Origin: Saccopteryx bilineata
Taxonomy: Eukaryota > Chordata > Mammalia > Chiroptera > Emballonuridae
Length of the DNA: 64,000 bases
Direction: 5' to 3'
Assembly: GCF_036850765.1 (NCBI RefSeq)
Contig: NC_089496.1
Span: 106,227,767 to 106,291,766 of the forward strand
This document shows, piece after piece, positions 1 through 11,159 of the stretch. The first letter of the stretch is position 1. Every line of letters begins with the position of its first letter. Position numbers and translations under genes: made by a program. The notes under the pieces were generated by a model that had not been told where the DNA came from, did no database searches, and saw nothing but the letters and a program-made list of their open reading frames with translations.

Positions 1-2351
1 GTGAGTAAGGATGCTTACAGCAATGCTCTGAAAAACAGGAAGCACCTGCACATCCGCCAATGGAGGGCTGCTTAAATATGGTAAGGGAGAGCCATAGGAT
101 AAAATGGTACACAGCCATTACACAAAGCAAGATAATTCGGTGAAAAAAAAAGCAAAGAAAGTACAAAAATTGGTTTTCATCCCTCTGCGTCACCAGGTCA
201 GTAATGCTGGCTCCTCAGCGGCCCTTTATAGAAGAGCACCCCTCTTCCTTGTTCTCTCTCTTCATCACACTCACCTGACACACACATGTACTGCCTGCTG
301 CCCTTCGCACTAGAAAGTACAATGAGTATCAAAACTCAATAAAACACTGCCATTAATAGTCCCCTAGTGTCCAGTACAGCAGGTGATAGGCAGGAGGTGC
401 TCACGGATCCCTGCTGAATGACTGAGCAAGTCTATCTCTGAAGGTGGTATCACAAGGGACCTCCACACCATGGGACACACACACACACCTTCTGGATTTT
501 CTATAATGAGCATAAAGCTTCTATAATTTAAAAAATAGTTTTTAAGGTTGATTGATGCATTTTATTTCTTTGCTAAATTTGGATCTTCTAGAAATGAGAA
601 GTGGGAGCACTAGTCTCCTCTCCTATGCATCCAAAGGTGGTGACACTTCTCAGGGCCTTTCAGCCATAAACCCACTTCTCAGTCAATACTCAACCCTCCA
701 CAACTTCACTATCTATAAGTTACAAATTTCATTGGATGCCCACTCATCCTCTATGCTTTAATACTTAGGTATACTTAGGGTGGATCACATTCCTTATTGT
801 GTAATGAAAGCATTAAATAATAATTGTCTACTCTTCAACATACTGTTTCCTCTACCAGGTACTCATCAATCAGGATAAACCATCCAAGATCAGTTTCAGA
901 AGAGAGGAAGTACCGATATCCCAAGAGAGATCCCATTCTATGCACTCGTCTCGTAGGCTACCTGATCTCCACCACCTTCTAAGAAAGAATCAGGGCATTC
1001 CCAATCCGACCACATTCTACGCCTGTTCAGATACTTGCAATGTGGGTGGTGCACAAGCTAATCAGGCTCCTGGCCGAGAGAGAAGTTACCCACATCAGAG
1101 GAAACAAGTGTCTTCCACTGAGAACCGCCTGGGAGGGCACGGTCAATGGGAGGAAGACACACTGAGGATGCAGCCAGAGGGTCCTCCCAGCGGCAGGACT
1201 GAAGGCCGGTGGAGTCTTAGATTGCCATCTTATCCAGGTACTCAGAGGAGAGCAAGGTGAACAGGAACAGAGTGGCAGGAGAAGGCCTCCTCAGAGCTGG
1301 GCTTCCTCCCCAGCGCTGTCCCCTGTTCCTGGCCCAACCGTCTGTCAGCCCTCAGCTCCAACCCCGCCTCCCGCATGCTGCAGGAGACAGAAGCCAGGCG
1401 GCCTCTCCCCCAAATCTCTCCTCCCTCCTCTCTGGCTCCAGCTGCTCTTGAAGTTGTCAAGGATCCAGCTTTCATGTGTAGCCCGGCCGCTGGGCCCATG
1501 GCTCTTCCGCCCAGGCGTGGCGGTGGTTTCCTGCTGCTGCTAAGCTCTGGGAAACCTCTCTGTGCTTGCAGCTCTCGGCAGTCCCTGCATCCAACGCGCT
1601 CGGCTGGAGATACCTGCCCTGCTTCTGGTCCCTGGGTGGACACACCAACTCCAAACTGTGTTGTTTCTTACAGATTCCTTTATCCAACCGAAGCAGAAAA
1701 TCCATGTACTTTAAAACAAGAAAATATTTATTTAACATTTACTGTTACCACAGCCCTCACCAGGGTAAGTGACAAGCAGAGGGAAAGGCAGCAACCTGGC
1801 TCCTGCTGTCAGTCCCGAGCATGTTAAGGCACGTGCATTCATTACAGCACAGACAGCCGCCTCCATCACCCGCTATAAACGCTGCAGGCAGGGAGAGGTC
1901 GCTTCAAGTATGCTTTGAGTCTAATAGAAAACCCATCAAGATCAGCGAGAACAGCAAAGGAGAGACACAAGAACATTGCCAAAATTGCCCCATACCTTCT
2001 AAATCTAAACCCTTGAATTTTCTAAAATTGGAATTCTAAAGTATGTCTATATGAAAAGATGTTTAACCTTTGAAACCTTTACCCTAAAATATTTTTTAGA
2101 ACAGACACACTTTAAGATTCAAATAAACTGAACACCCCAGCAAATAAAAATATAAACTTTGATATATTATCTTATTTTATCTAGAATGAAATGCCAATCT
2201 CTAATTCTTACTATTTTCTAGTATGGCATATAAAAATAAAAATAGAAGATTAGAAAAAAACACACTATGGTGTATAATTTACATCAACGATTTTAAAGTG
2301 TATTCCTATAAAATAGGAAATTTTGTATTGTTTCATTTGTTAAAAGGTACA
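1..2351. other. Mostly unique intronic DNA, no gene seen
   Basis: No recognised repeat, exon or RNA gene. The stretch from about 940 to 1830 is more GC-rich than its surroundings and holds overlapping open frames on both strands (for example 1375-1827 plus and 1242-1643 minus). None resembles a known protein, and opposed frames over the same bases are what GC-rich noncoding DNA gives. A short CA run sits at 477-487. By position it should be the intron downstream of the ATE1 exon at 49.5 kb. Confidence 0.5.
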
Positions 2352-2797
2352 CAGTTGACCCTTGAATTGTGTGGGGGTTAGGGTCACTAGTCCCCTCTGC
2401 AGCTGAAAATCCACCCAGAACTTTTGACCCCCCAAACTTTATTAATAGCCTATTGCTGACCAGAAGCCTTATGCAATAACATAAACAGTTGATTAACACA
2501 TATCTTGTATGTTATGTATTATATACTGCATTCTTACAATAAAGTAAGGAGAAAAGGAAATGCTAGTAAATAAAATCACAGGAAAATACACGGATAGTAC
2601 TGTACTATATTGATACTGTTAACTTTGTGTCACCTATTTACAAGATGAACTGTCAGTACCTACACATCTACATTCTTACATGATAAAAAAAACGCTGTAT
2701 GTTATATGTATTACTAATACCAGACATCAAAAATAAAAGATATGAAGAATTCATATTTACAAGAATTCACGCATTGCTAACAAAAAAGCAGCAATAC

Positions 2798-3173
2798 GGC
2801 CCTGGCCGGTTGGCTCAGTGGTAGAGCATCGGCCTGGCGTGCAGAAGTCCCGGGTTCGATTCCTGGCCAGGGCACACAGGAGAAGCGCCAATCTGCTTCT
2901 CCACCCATCCCCCTCTCCTTCCTCTCTGTTTCTCTCTTCCCCTCCTGCAGCCAAGGCTCCATTGGAGCAAAGATGGCCCGGGCGCTGGGGATGGCTCCGT
3001 GGCCTCTGCCTCAGGCACTAGAATGGCTCTGGTCCTGACAGAGCGATGCCCCAGATGGACAGAGCATCGCCCCCTGGTGGGCGTGCCGGGTGGATCCTGG
3101 TCGGGCGCATGCGGGAGTCTGACTGTCTCTCCCCGTTTCCAGCTTTGGGAAAGTACAAAAAAAAAAAAAAAAA
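2798..3173 (+). mobile_element. Long VES-like tRNA-derived SINE
   Basis: It starts GGCCCTGGCCGGTTGGCTCA with A-box and B-box (GGTTCGATTCC) sequences of a tRNA head, then a CT-rich body and an A tail. The duplication GCAGCAATAC/GCAGCAATGC flanks it. It is inserted in Tigger1. Confidence 0.9.
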
Positions 3174-4012
3174 GGCAGCAATGCAATAATTGCTTCACAG
3201 TGCCCTCGCCTATACACTAATGAATAAACAACCATAAGCTTTCTTGGCACACAGTATTATAGTTATATTCATAACACAGCACTGTACTGGAAACACTGTT
3301 ACATTTTTAAAAAACCACTCACCTGCGATGCTAGGCTGATATTCAGTTTCTCCAATTATGAGAGTGGCACATAGTGGACAGTAAGGGAATTCTTTGAAAG
3401 TAACATTATAAAACAGTAAAAACAGAACATACTATTAACCTTGCATGAACTATCACTCACCTTATACAAGGATAGGACTTTGCACAGTGTTCTGCGTGAG
3501 TACTGAGATGGTGATGATGACACAGAGCGTCTCATACAGTTCTGGCCGGAGTTACATTGTCACAAGACGACACACACACGACAGATACGCTTATGAACTG
3601 TGCCGCACGATGTTATTTACTATTCTGTAAGTGGAAGCGGACCACCATGAAGGCCGCCCTCCTCGCTGTCTTCACATGAAGGGGGGGAGGGGAGGGGGCG
3701 GAGGAAGTCAGGCAGGAGAGGCAGGCACACTAGATGTCACTACAGAAATGGACTATAATTCCTGTCTGACCTTTTGCTTTTCCATGTCTCTAAAAATGTC
3801 TCTGTACAGCAACAATCCTCCTTCCACTGTCTGCTTCTGTTTCAGGGTCCGTGCCATAAAACAAGTCTTGAGCAACTGGGACCCTCAGGCAGGCTAATAT
3901 CCAAGTCTTCCTCCTCCCTAGTCTAGAAGCTCTCATCGCCATCAAGTCATCATTCTGTTAATTCCTCTGGTGTGGTGTCTATTAGCTCTTGAATTTCGTC
4001 AAGATCCGTATC

Positions 4013-4448
4013 TTAAGACCCTCCACCCCATTTTTTTTTTTGCCATAGCCACAACCTCACGATTCCTTCGTTGGCTACATCATAAATCCTGTGAACATAA
4101 ATCCCTCTGGACACAGCTTTTTCCAGCAGGACTTGATTTGTTTCGGGTTCAATGGCTTTCACAGCTTTTTCTATAACAATGGCATCTTCAATGGTGTAAT
4201 CCTTCCAGACTTCCATCATGCTCTTTCCACCAGGATCTCTTCCATAGTGTTCACACCCCTTTCCATGGGGTATGTATGTAATAGGCCGTGGAGGCCTTTA
4301 TGACCCCCGGATCTAGAGGCTGAATTTGAGACGCTGTGTTTGGGGGCAAACAGATCACTTTGATGTCATTGGTGAACTTGTGGGATTCTGGATGGCGAGA
4401 GGCATTGTCCAATATTAGAACTTTAAAGGGCACTCTCTTGCTGGCCAT
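4013..4448 (-). pseudogene. Broken Tigger transposase (DDE domain)
   Basis: Two minus-strand open pieces in different frames carry parts of the transposase. The upstream piece (4448 to 4251) has the catalytic-domain signature LILDNASRHP, whose Asp is the expected second acidic residue, followed by LPPNTASQIQPLDPGVI. The downstream piece (4219 to 4013) carries MEVWKDYTIEDAIVIEKAV, typical of the region after the catalytic core. The intact family protein is roughly 450-460 residues; here only about 130 are readable. Family identity is strong; function is lost. Confidence 0.8.
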
Positions 4449-4677
4449 GTACTTCCTGACTTCAAGGACAAAGCATCAATGGAACCAATATACAAAAATG
4501 GTTCTTGATGCCTATGTCTTTGTACAAAACAGGAGAGCTAAGCTAAGCTATCCCTTCCTTCCTTAAATCCTGGTGCACATTTCTCTTCCTCATTAATAAA
4601 TATCCTTTGTGGCATTACCCACCCCACGCCCCCACGGAATAGGGCACTTTCGCCTGCATTAAAAACCTGTTCAGGCA

Positions 4678-5046
4678 GCCTGACCAGGCGGTGGAGCAGT
4701 GGATAGAGCGTCGGACTGGGATGCAGAGGACCCAGGTTTGAGACCCCGAGGTCGCCAGCTTGAGCACGAGCTCATCTGGTTTGAGTAAAAGCCCACCAGC
4801 TTGAACCCAATGTCACTGGCTCCAGCAAGGGGTTACTCGGTCTGCTGAAGGCCCGTGGTCAAGGCACATATGAGAAAGCAATCAATGAACAACTAAGGTG
4901 TTGCAACGTGCAATGAAAAACTAATGATTGATGCTTCTCATCTCTCTCCATTCCTGTCTGTCTGTCCCTGTCTATACCTCTCTCTGACTCTCTGTCTCTG
5001 TAAAAAAAAATAATAATAATAAAATTTGTACTAAAAAAAAAAACCC
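4678..5046 (+). mobile_element. Long GCCTGACC-type tRNA-derived SINE
   Basis: Starts GCCTGACCAGGCGGTGG with a tRNA-like head (B box near GGTTTGAGACC), a repeated CACCAGCTTG body and a CT-rich region, then an A/AAT tail. The flanking duplication AAAAACCTGTTCAGGCAG is perfect. Inserted into Tigger1. Confidence 0.9.
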
Positions 5047-5121
5047 AAAAACCTGTTCAGGCAGACATTCTTTCTCCTCAACAATTTTCTTAGCTGCATC
5101 AAGTACTCATCTGTTGCCTCT

Positions 5122-5188
5122 TGGTGGGCGCATGCAGGAGTCTGATTGCCTCCCCACTTCTAACTATGAAAAAATACCCCCCCAAAAA
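5122..5188 (+). mobile_element. 3' fragment of a long VES-like SINE
   Basis: Only the tail half is present: GTGGGCGCATGCAGGAGTCT followed by the usual Cys-rich CCCACTTC stretch and an A-rich end. The tRNA head is missing. Confidence 0.65.
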
Positions 5189-6026
5189 AAAGACACAAAG
5201 ATATTTCACAAGAAGTGCAAGGTTTCTGTGTCTGCTGGAGTAGCTGCAGGGATGGCCTCACCAACCTCCCTTTCTCACAGGGGCCCCCACGCTGGGTTCA
5301 TTTATCCTGCGGTGGCGGGCAGGCCCCGCCGCAGACCTCAACCTGTGGTCCACTATCAAGCACGTCAGCTACTTCTTGGAATGCCGTGACTTTTCTCTGC
5401 TACCTGGGAGCGTTTCCACCATCTCTGCTGGCGCTTTGGGTGGACCCCATGTGTTACTCAAGGTTTCCGGCATTGAACTAAACACAAATAAATAGAACCA
5501 TGAGAGATCACTTGAACCTGCAACACGCAATTTGCTAGATGAGCTGCGCAAGCAGACACGATGAGATGATCAGCGTCACAGGGCTTTGTAAACAGAAACT
5601 CGCAGCCACCGAGTCATCCAACCGCAACAGGCAGCGGCCATGAGGTTACTAAAGCAGTACAGGGTGTACGAGTTACTTTTATGCAATATGACTTAATAAT
5701 GCATCTTTACATCTGTTTACATTTCCTTGACAGTAAATGCTGTCATGTATGGTATGCAGTTATGTGCGTAAGTTTTGATAAATTTTATGATAGATTTTTT
5801 TATAACAGATTTGTGCATATTTTATGGTAGTAAATGATAAAATAGACTGGTACCTACATATACTTTATACATTTATGACAAATCTTTTTAATTTTTTCAC
5901 TATTTCTAGGCTATGTGGTTCATCTGTGAGTTTTTCTAATTGTCGCAAATCTCCAAAAAATTCTCCAATATATTTATTGAAAAAATTCCACATATAAGTG
6001 GACTCACATTGTTCAAGAGTCAACTG

Positions 6027-6361
6027 TGCTTGACCAGGCGGTGGTGCAGTGGATAGAGCGTCAGACTGGGATACGGAAGACCCAGGTTCAAGACCCCGAG
6101 GTCGCCAGCTTGAGCATGGGCTCATCTGGTTTGAGCAAGGCTCGCCAGCTTGGACCCAAGGTCACTGGCTTCAGCAAGGGGTTACTAGATCTGCTGAAGG
6201 CCCGCAGTCAAGGCACATATGAGAAAGCAATCAATAAACAACTAAGGTATCGCAACAAAAAACTAATGATTGATGCTTCTCATCTCTCTCCGTTCCCATC
6301 TGTCTGTCCCTAACTATCCTTCTCTCTCTCTCTCTGTCCCTGTAAAAAGAAAAAGAAAAAA
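6027..6361 (+). mobile_element. GCCTGACC-type SINE in the Tigger1 right end
   Basis: The head (CTTGACCAGGCGGTGGTGCA) and CT-rich tail match the other copies. AGTCAACTGT is duplicated on both sides, so the SINE landed on the terminal inverted repeat of the transposon. Confidence 0.9.
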
Positions 6362-6511
6362 AAGTCAACTGTACTTCGCTTCTGCTTATTAATATTAGAG
6401 AAAAGGTTTTAACATTATATGCAAATCAAATTTGGGGGCAACACAATATATAAGTTTCAAACACCAAATTCCTAAGTGGCTTGTGATGTTGTGCATATCT
6501 ATTGTCTAGTG

Positions 6512-6703
6512 CAGTGATTTTCAACCTTTGTTTCTCACACACTCATAAACTAATTACTAAAGAAAAAGGGGCCCTGACCTCTTCTTCTTTAGTAACTAAT
6601 TTATTTGTGCCATGAGATGAAAACGGTTGTATTTAGTAAGGGGCACTGACCTTAGTGATTAGTGTGTGTTTGTGCCATGGAAAAAAAAGGTGGAAAATCA
6701 CTG
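6512..6703 (+). mobile_element. Small nonautonomous hAT element, 192 bp
   Basis: Inverted ends CAGTGATTTTCAACCTTTG and AGGTGGAAAATCACTG are flanked by a perfect 8-bp duplication GTCTAGTG at 6504-6511 and 6704-6711. It has no coding capacity. Orientation is arbitrary. Confidence 0.85.
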
Positions 6704-6867
6704 GTCTAGTGTATATAGACATATCTCATAAAATTTCTAAATAAATTTATAAAATTTTTAGACAAGCTCATAGCATATAAGCTAATCAAGTCCAGTAGTT
6801 CTTTTTAGTCCAAATACCTTTGAGGCCTTGGTATCTAAATCAAAGTGATCAAATACATAATATTCTT

Positions 6868-7090
6868 ATTTTTTATTTTATTTTTATTTATTTTATTTAT
6901 TCATTTTTAGAGAGGAGAGAGAGACAGAGAAGGAGAGAGAGGAGAGAGAGACAGAGAGAGAGAGAAGGGAGGAGGAGCTGGAAGCATCAATTCCCATATG
7001 TGCCTTGACCAGGCAAGCCCAGGGTTTCGAACCGGCAACCTCAGCATTTCCAGGTCGACGTTTTATCCACTGCGCCACCACAGGTCAGGC
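6868..7090 (-). mobile_element. Short GCCTGACCTGTGG-type SINE, about 190 bp plus tail
   Basis: Read on minus: a GCCTGACCTGTGGTGGCGC head, B box GGTTCGAAACC, a GGAGCTGGAAGC-complement body and a CT-rich end with an A/AAT tail. AATATTCTTA is duplicated at both edges. Confidence 0.88.
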
Positions 7091-7427
7091 CAATATTCTT
7101 AGATATCAACCAGTTACCTTTTAACATCATATATAATGACAAAAAGCAATGATAATGAACTTTAAAATCTCCTCACTCTTTTCAATATTAATGTTCTTAG
7201 TCACTTGGAGATGCAAATACACTTGGTCTTAGTGTTCAGATACTTTGGAAGTATGCGGGGTTGTTGCTGGTGTTGAATGTTAGCTGTGGTATTCTAACAC
7301 CGACTCACAGATGATGATGAAAGTCAACTGAAACTTATTATACATTTATTGAAATACAAATTCCTTAACTGCCCTACAATCTCAGAGTTTCCCATTACCA
7401 AACGTTGACTATACAAAGGAGCACTGA

Positions 7428-7747
7428 GCCTGAACAGGCAATGGCGCCGTGGATAAGAGTGTCAGCCTGGGACGCCGAGGATCCGGGTTCGAAACCCCTG
7501 AGGTCGCCAGCTTGAGCATGGGCTCACCAGCTTGAGCACGGGGTCACCAGCTTGATCATGGGATCATAGACATGACCTTGTGATTGCTGACTTGAGCATG
7601 GGGTCATTGGCTCAGGTGGAGGCCCTCCCCACCAGTCAGTGCACGTATGAGAAGCAGTCAATGAACAACTAAACTGCTGCAACTATAAGCTGATGCTTCT
7701 CATCTCTCTCGCTTCCTGTCTGTCCCTCTCTCACTCTCTCTAAAAAG
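7428..7747 (+). mobile_element. Divergent GCCTGACC-type SINE
   Basis: Head AGCCTGAACAGGCAATGGCG and B box GGTTCGAAACC, with extra tandem copies of the GCTTGAGCATGGG unit in the body. Imperfect duplication AAGGAGCACTGA/AAGGGAGTACTA, so an older copy. Confidence 0.75.
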
Positions 7748-8777
7748 GGAGTACTAAAACATTAGCAATTAAGAAAGCGTTCTCTTTCCCCACCTAAAAA
7801 AAACTTATACTGCAACAGGAACCTGAAATATAAACTTAGAATTCTACCTACCCAAAGATGCCAAAGATATCAATCTAAAAACTGCCAGTACTTTAGGAAA
7901 AGGGAACAGACATCAACAAGACATAAAATAAGAGTATCAAAAAAAAGATACAATATAAATTTTTAAATATTTCAATAACTTGAACTAACAACCAATTTTC
8001 TGGAATTCAGTCATCTATTAATTACTGAACACTCAATAATAAGTACATTATTTAAAAATCTTTTTAAATCATAAAAGAATGTTTGTTGCAAAACTCATAC
8101 TACAGAAATAAGTAGGAAGTAGTGTCACCCGCCATGTATGACCCTCTCTCCTACCGCTCTTTTTGCTCCACCAAACTCTGCCCAAGTTACCAGTTTAACA
8201 TTTTCAGAAGATGCATTTCAATATGCAAATATAGTATTCCATCACCTTTCTGTCATATCTTAAGTCCAGAAAATCAAATCAATCAAGCCTTTCAAATAGA
8301 TATGTTATATTACCGTCAGAAACCACTCATTATCAGTATAGATGAAAAAATACATTTCTGTCTTCTGAGCTTAACAGCCTGCAGTTTCATAATCACAATA
8401 AAGTCAGATTCTAATTCTTGGCACAGTATATAAAATTAATATTAAAACCAACTTAAAAGCTAAACAAAAAAATTCTACCAGATACTTAAAATATTGAAAA
8501 TAAATTAATGATTTACTAAAGTTAAAAAAAATGCATCCTAAATCCTCACAAAACCCTTTTGTAATCATCTTGTATTGTTTGCCTGATAAATGTCCTCAGT
8601 GCTTGTAGACACATCTTCATAGCTAAACCTACAGAGCGCAGCTGGCCCCTTCTTGAGGGGACCTTTAAAAACAGAAAAACAGGCCATTTTGAGAGTGAAG
8701 ACTATCTGCCATCTCCTCAAAGGGAGACTGCCAGTCTCTTGAGATGTCTTGGAAACGTGCCAACAAGAACACCTCCC
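7748..8777. other. AT-rich unique intron
   Basis: No repeat family or exon recognised. The 103-codon open frame at 8122-8433 has no recognisable domain and no coding signature. Confidence 0.5.
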
Positions 8778-9105
8778 GCCTGATCAGCGGTGGTGCAGTG
8801 GATAGAGCCTCGGATTGGGATGCAGAGGACCCAGGTTCGAGACCCCAAGGTCGCTAGCTTGAGCGCGGACTCATCTGGCTTGAGCAAGGCTCACCAGCTT
8901 GAGCCTCAGGTCGCTGGCTTGAGCAAGGGGTTACTCAGTCTGCTGTAGCTCCCCTGCACCCCCGTAAAGGCACATATGAGAAAGCAATCAATGAACAACT
9001 AAGCAGCTGCAACGGAGAATTGATGCTTCTCATATCTCCCTTCCAGTCTATCTATCTGTCCCTGTCTGTCTCTCTCTCTGACTCTCTAGATCTCTGATAC
9101 ACACA
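8778..9105 (+). mobile_element. GCCTGACC-type SINE
   Basis: tRNA-like head GCCTGATCAGCGGTGGTGCA with B box GGTTCGAGACC, CT-rich 3' body ending in an ACACAC/A tail. Near-duplication AACACCTCCC/AACATCTCCC flanks it. Confidence 0.85.
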
Positions 9106-9836
9106 CAAAACATCTCCCATCTTCCCTTTCTCTAATGTATCACAATTTCATAAAACAAAACAAAAATTATCACAAAGGCAATCCAGCACAACTCTTTTCT
9201 GAGGTGAGTATTCGATCGCTAGTGATAGAAATATGCTGTCAGCTCTATGATGTTTTAATCTTAAGGAAAACTCTGGTGAGCAGCAATTGCTTGATTCTTA
9301 CCCAACTTTTTCTTCAAAGGAGATGAACTGTATATCTCAGGTGCCTTCAAAGGAAAAAGAATCTAGAGATCAAAGCTTTACTTCTCCTTATGGGGATTTG
9401 ACTCATTCATTATTTTTATAGAGACTTGATGACTTTTAGGCTTTCTGGAAAATGATGCAAGTCTACTTCAGGCAAGGTAACGTGAACGAAGCTACATATG
9501 CCTGCGCAAAAGTGTGATATATCGGAAGAGTGTGAAGTTTTAAAACAAATGCATGATAGAACTAAACTCAGAATCAAACTCAACTACGGAAGGTCCAAAG
9601 TCAAATATGCTTTAGAATATTTTAGAAAAGGTCTTAACAAATGTTTTAATAGCTGTGAGGGAGGGAATGAAGATGGTGGAGAGAAAAGCAACTTTAGTAT
9701 GGGAGAGAAGAGGTTATGCAGAGCAAAGGGAAATAAATGCACAGCAGTTATTTTGAGATAAAAATAAGCTCAATCAGCTAATGCTTCCAGCCTATTTACT
9801 CTGGGATTCGATCAGTTTCCTACGCTATAGAGAACG
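9106..9836. other. Unique intron, nothing recognised
   Basis: An 87-codon open frame at 9498-9761 is present but has no recognisable motif, no splice context and no relative that I know. I treat it as chance. Confidence 0.45.
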
Positions 9837-9859
9837 TTGTTAGTAACCTCACACAGAAT

Positions 9860-10890
9860 ATATTTTGGAAAAAGTGAAAGTAGTGTGGAGCTAACTCAAA
9901 AAATAAAAAATGGAACTTCCTACTGGCCCAGCAATTCCACTTCTTGGAATTTATCTGATGAAACCCAAAACACTAATTCAAAAGAGTATGTGCTGCCCTC
10001 TATTCATTGCAGTGTTATTTACGACAGTCAAGATCTGGAAGCAGCCAGGTGCCCATCAGTAGATGAGTGGATAAAAAAGCTCTGGTAGCCTGACCAGGCG
10101 GTGGCACGGTGGATAGAGTGTCGGACTGGGATGCAAAAGACCCAGGTTCGAGACCCCGAGGTCTCTAACTTGAGTGCGGGCTCATCTGGTTGGAGCAAAA
10201 AGCTCCCTGGCTTGAGCCCAAGGTCGCTGGCTCGAGCAAGGGGTTACTTGGTCTGCTGAAGGCCCGTGGTCAAGGCACACATGAGAAAGCAATCAATGAA
10301 CAGGTGTTGCAACACGCAACGAAAAACTAATGATTGATGCTTCTCATCTCTCCGTTCCTGTCTGTCTATCCCTCTCTCTGACTCTCTGACTCTGTGAAAA
10401 AAAAAAAGCTGTGGTACATTTCCACAATGGACTACCACATGAACATTAAAAGTAGAAAATCTTACCCTTTGTGATGGTATGAATGGACCCAGAGACTATG
10501 CTAAATGAAATAAGCCAGTCAGAGAAAGACAAATACCATATGATTTCACTTATACGTGGAATGTAATGAACAAAATGAATTAAATAACAAGCAAAACAGA
10601 GACAGAGAGCAGGCTGACGGTTGGTGGGGGAAGCAGGGAGATTGGTGCAGGGTGGTGGAAGGATTGCACAAAAAAGAAAATTCATGGACATGGACAGTGT
10701 CAGGGCGGGGGGAGAGGTGGCGGAGAGTGGGGGCAATGAACAGTGATGGATGGAGACTTGACTTGGGGGGTGAACACGCAATCCAGTGAACAGATAATGT
10801 GTTGCACCTGAAACTGTATAATTTTGTGAACAATGTCACCCAAATGAATTCAATAAAAAGTAAAAATAAATAAATAAAAAGCTCAAAAAA
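9860..10890 (+). mobile_element. 5'-truncated L1 3' end, split by a SINE
   Basis: The tail of L1 ORF2 is readable before the SINE (CPSVDEWIKKLW, ending at the SINE edge). It continues after it with CACTTATACGTGGAATGTAA and a G-rich 3' UTR ending in AATAAAAAGTAAAAATAAATA. It is diverged relative to the L1 at 25.7-32.0 kb. Confidence 0.8.
10088..10407 (+). mobile_element. GCCTGACC-type SINE inside an L1 3' end
   Basis: Typical head (GCCTGACCAGGCGGTGGCAC), body and A tail. Duplication AAAAAAGCTCTGGTA/AAAAAAGCTGTGGTA places it within the L1 ORF2 tail. Confidence 0.9.
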
Positions 10891-11159
10891 AAGAAAACAA
10901 ATCTAAACTTAGGTTAGCACATTCACAGTAGTTAAACCCTGATAACAACCCCTTTCAGAGCATCGTCAGCATTCCGGGAAGAAACCCCACACCTCCTCTG
11001 TCACTCCCCATGTCCCCGCAACTTCCTGAGCCCTGAGCAACCCGTCCACCTGCTGCCTCTGGAATCATACACTCCTCAGCCTTTTGTGACAGGCTGCTTT
11101 CCCTCCGCACCACCTGCGCTGCACGATCAACACTTCAATCCTTTCTACTGACCAGGGAG

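Larger units (their letters stand above)
2352..6372 (-). mobile_element. Tigger1-type DNA transposon remnant (pogo/Tc1-mariner superfamily), interrupted by SINEs
   Basis: The left end reads CAGTTGACCCTTGAA and the right end, near 5960-6026, is its inverted match (TTCAAGAGTCAACTG), as in Tigger1. Minus-strand fragments of a DDE transposase lie inside at 4013-4219 and 4251-4448. The second contains LILDNASRHP and CLPPNTASQIQPLDPGVI, hallmarks of the Tigger/Jerky catalytic domain. A long VES-like SINE (2798-3173), a GCCTGACC-type SINE (4678-5046), a SINE tail fragment (about 5122-5188) and a SINE in the right terminal repeat (about 6027-6361) split it. The last is flanked by duplicated AGTCAACTGT. 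Many stops and frameshifts show an old, dead copy. Confidence 0.85.

Noticed and set aside
1242..1827. Overlapping GC-rich open frames on both strands
   Set aside because: No recognised domain, no splice-bounded exon, and both strands open over the same bases.
2815..2880. tRNA gene-like A and B boxes
   Set aside because: They are the tRNA-derived heads of SINEs followed by unrelated bodies and A tails; no complete cloverleaf with a proper 3' acceptor stem is claimed.
9498..9761. 87-codon open frame starting MPAQKCDISEE
   Set aside because: No known relative or coding context; length is within chance.
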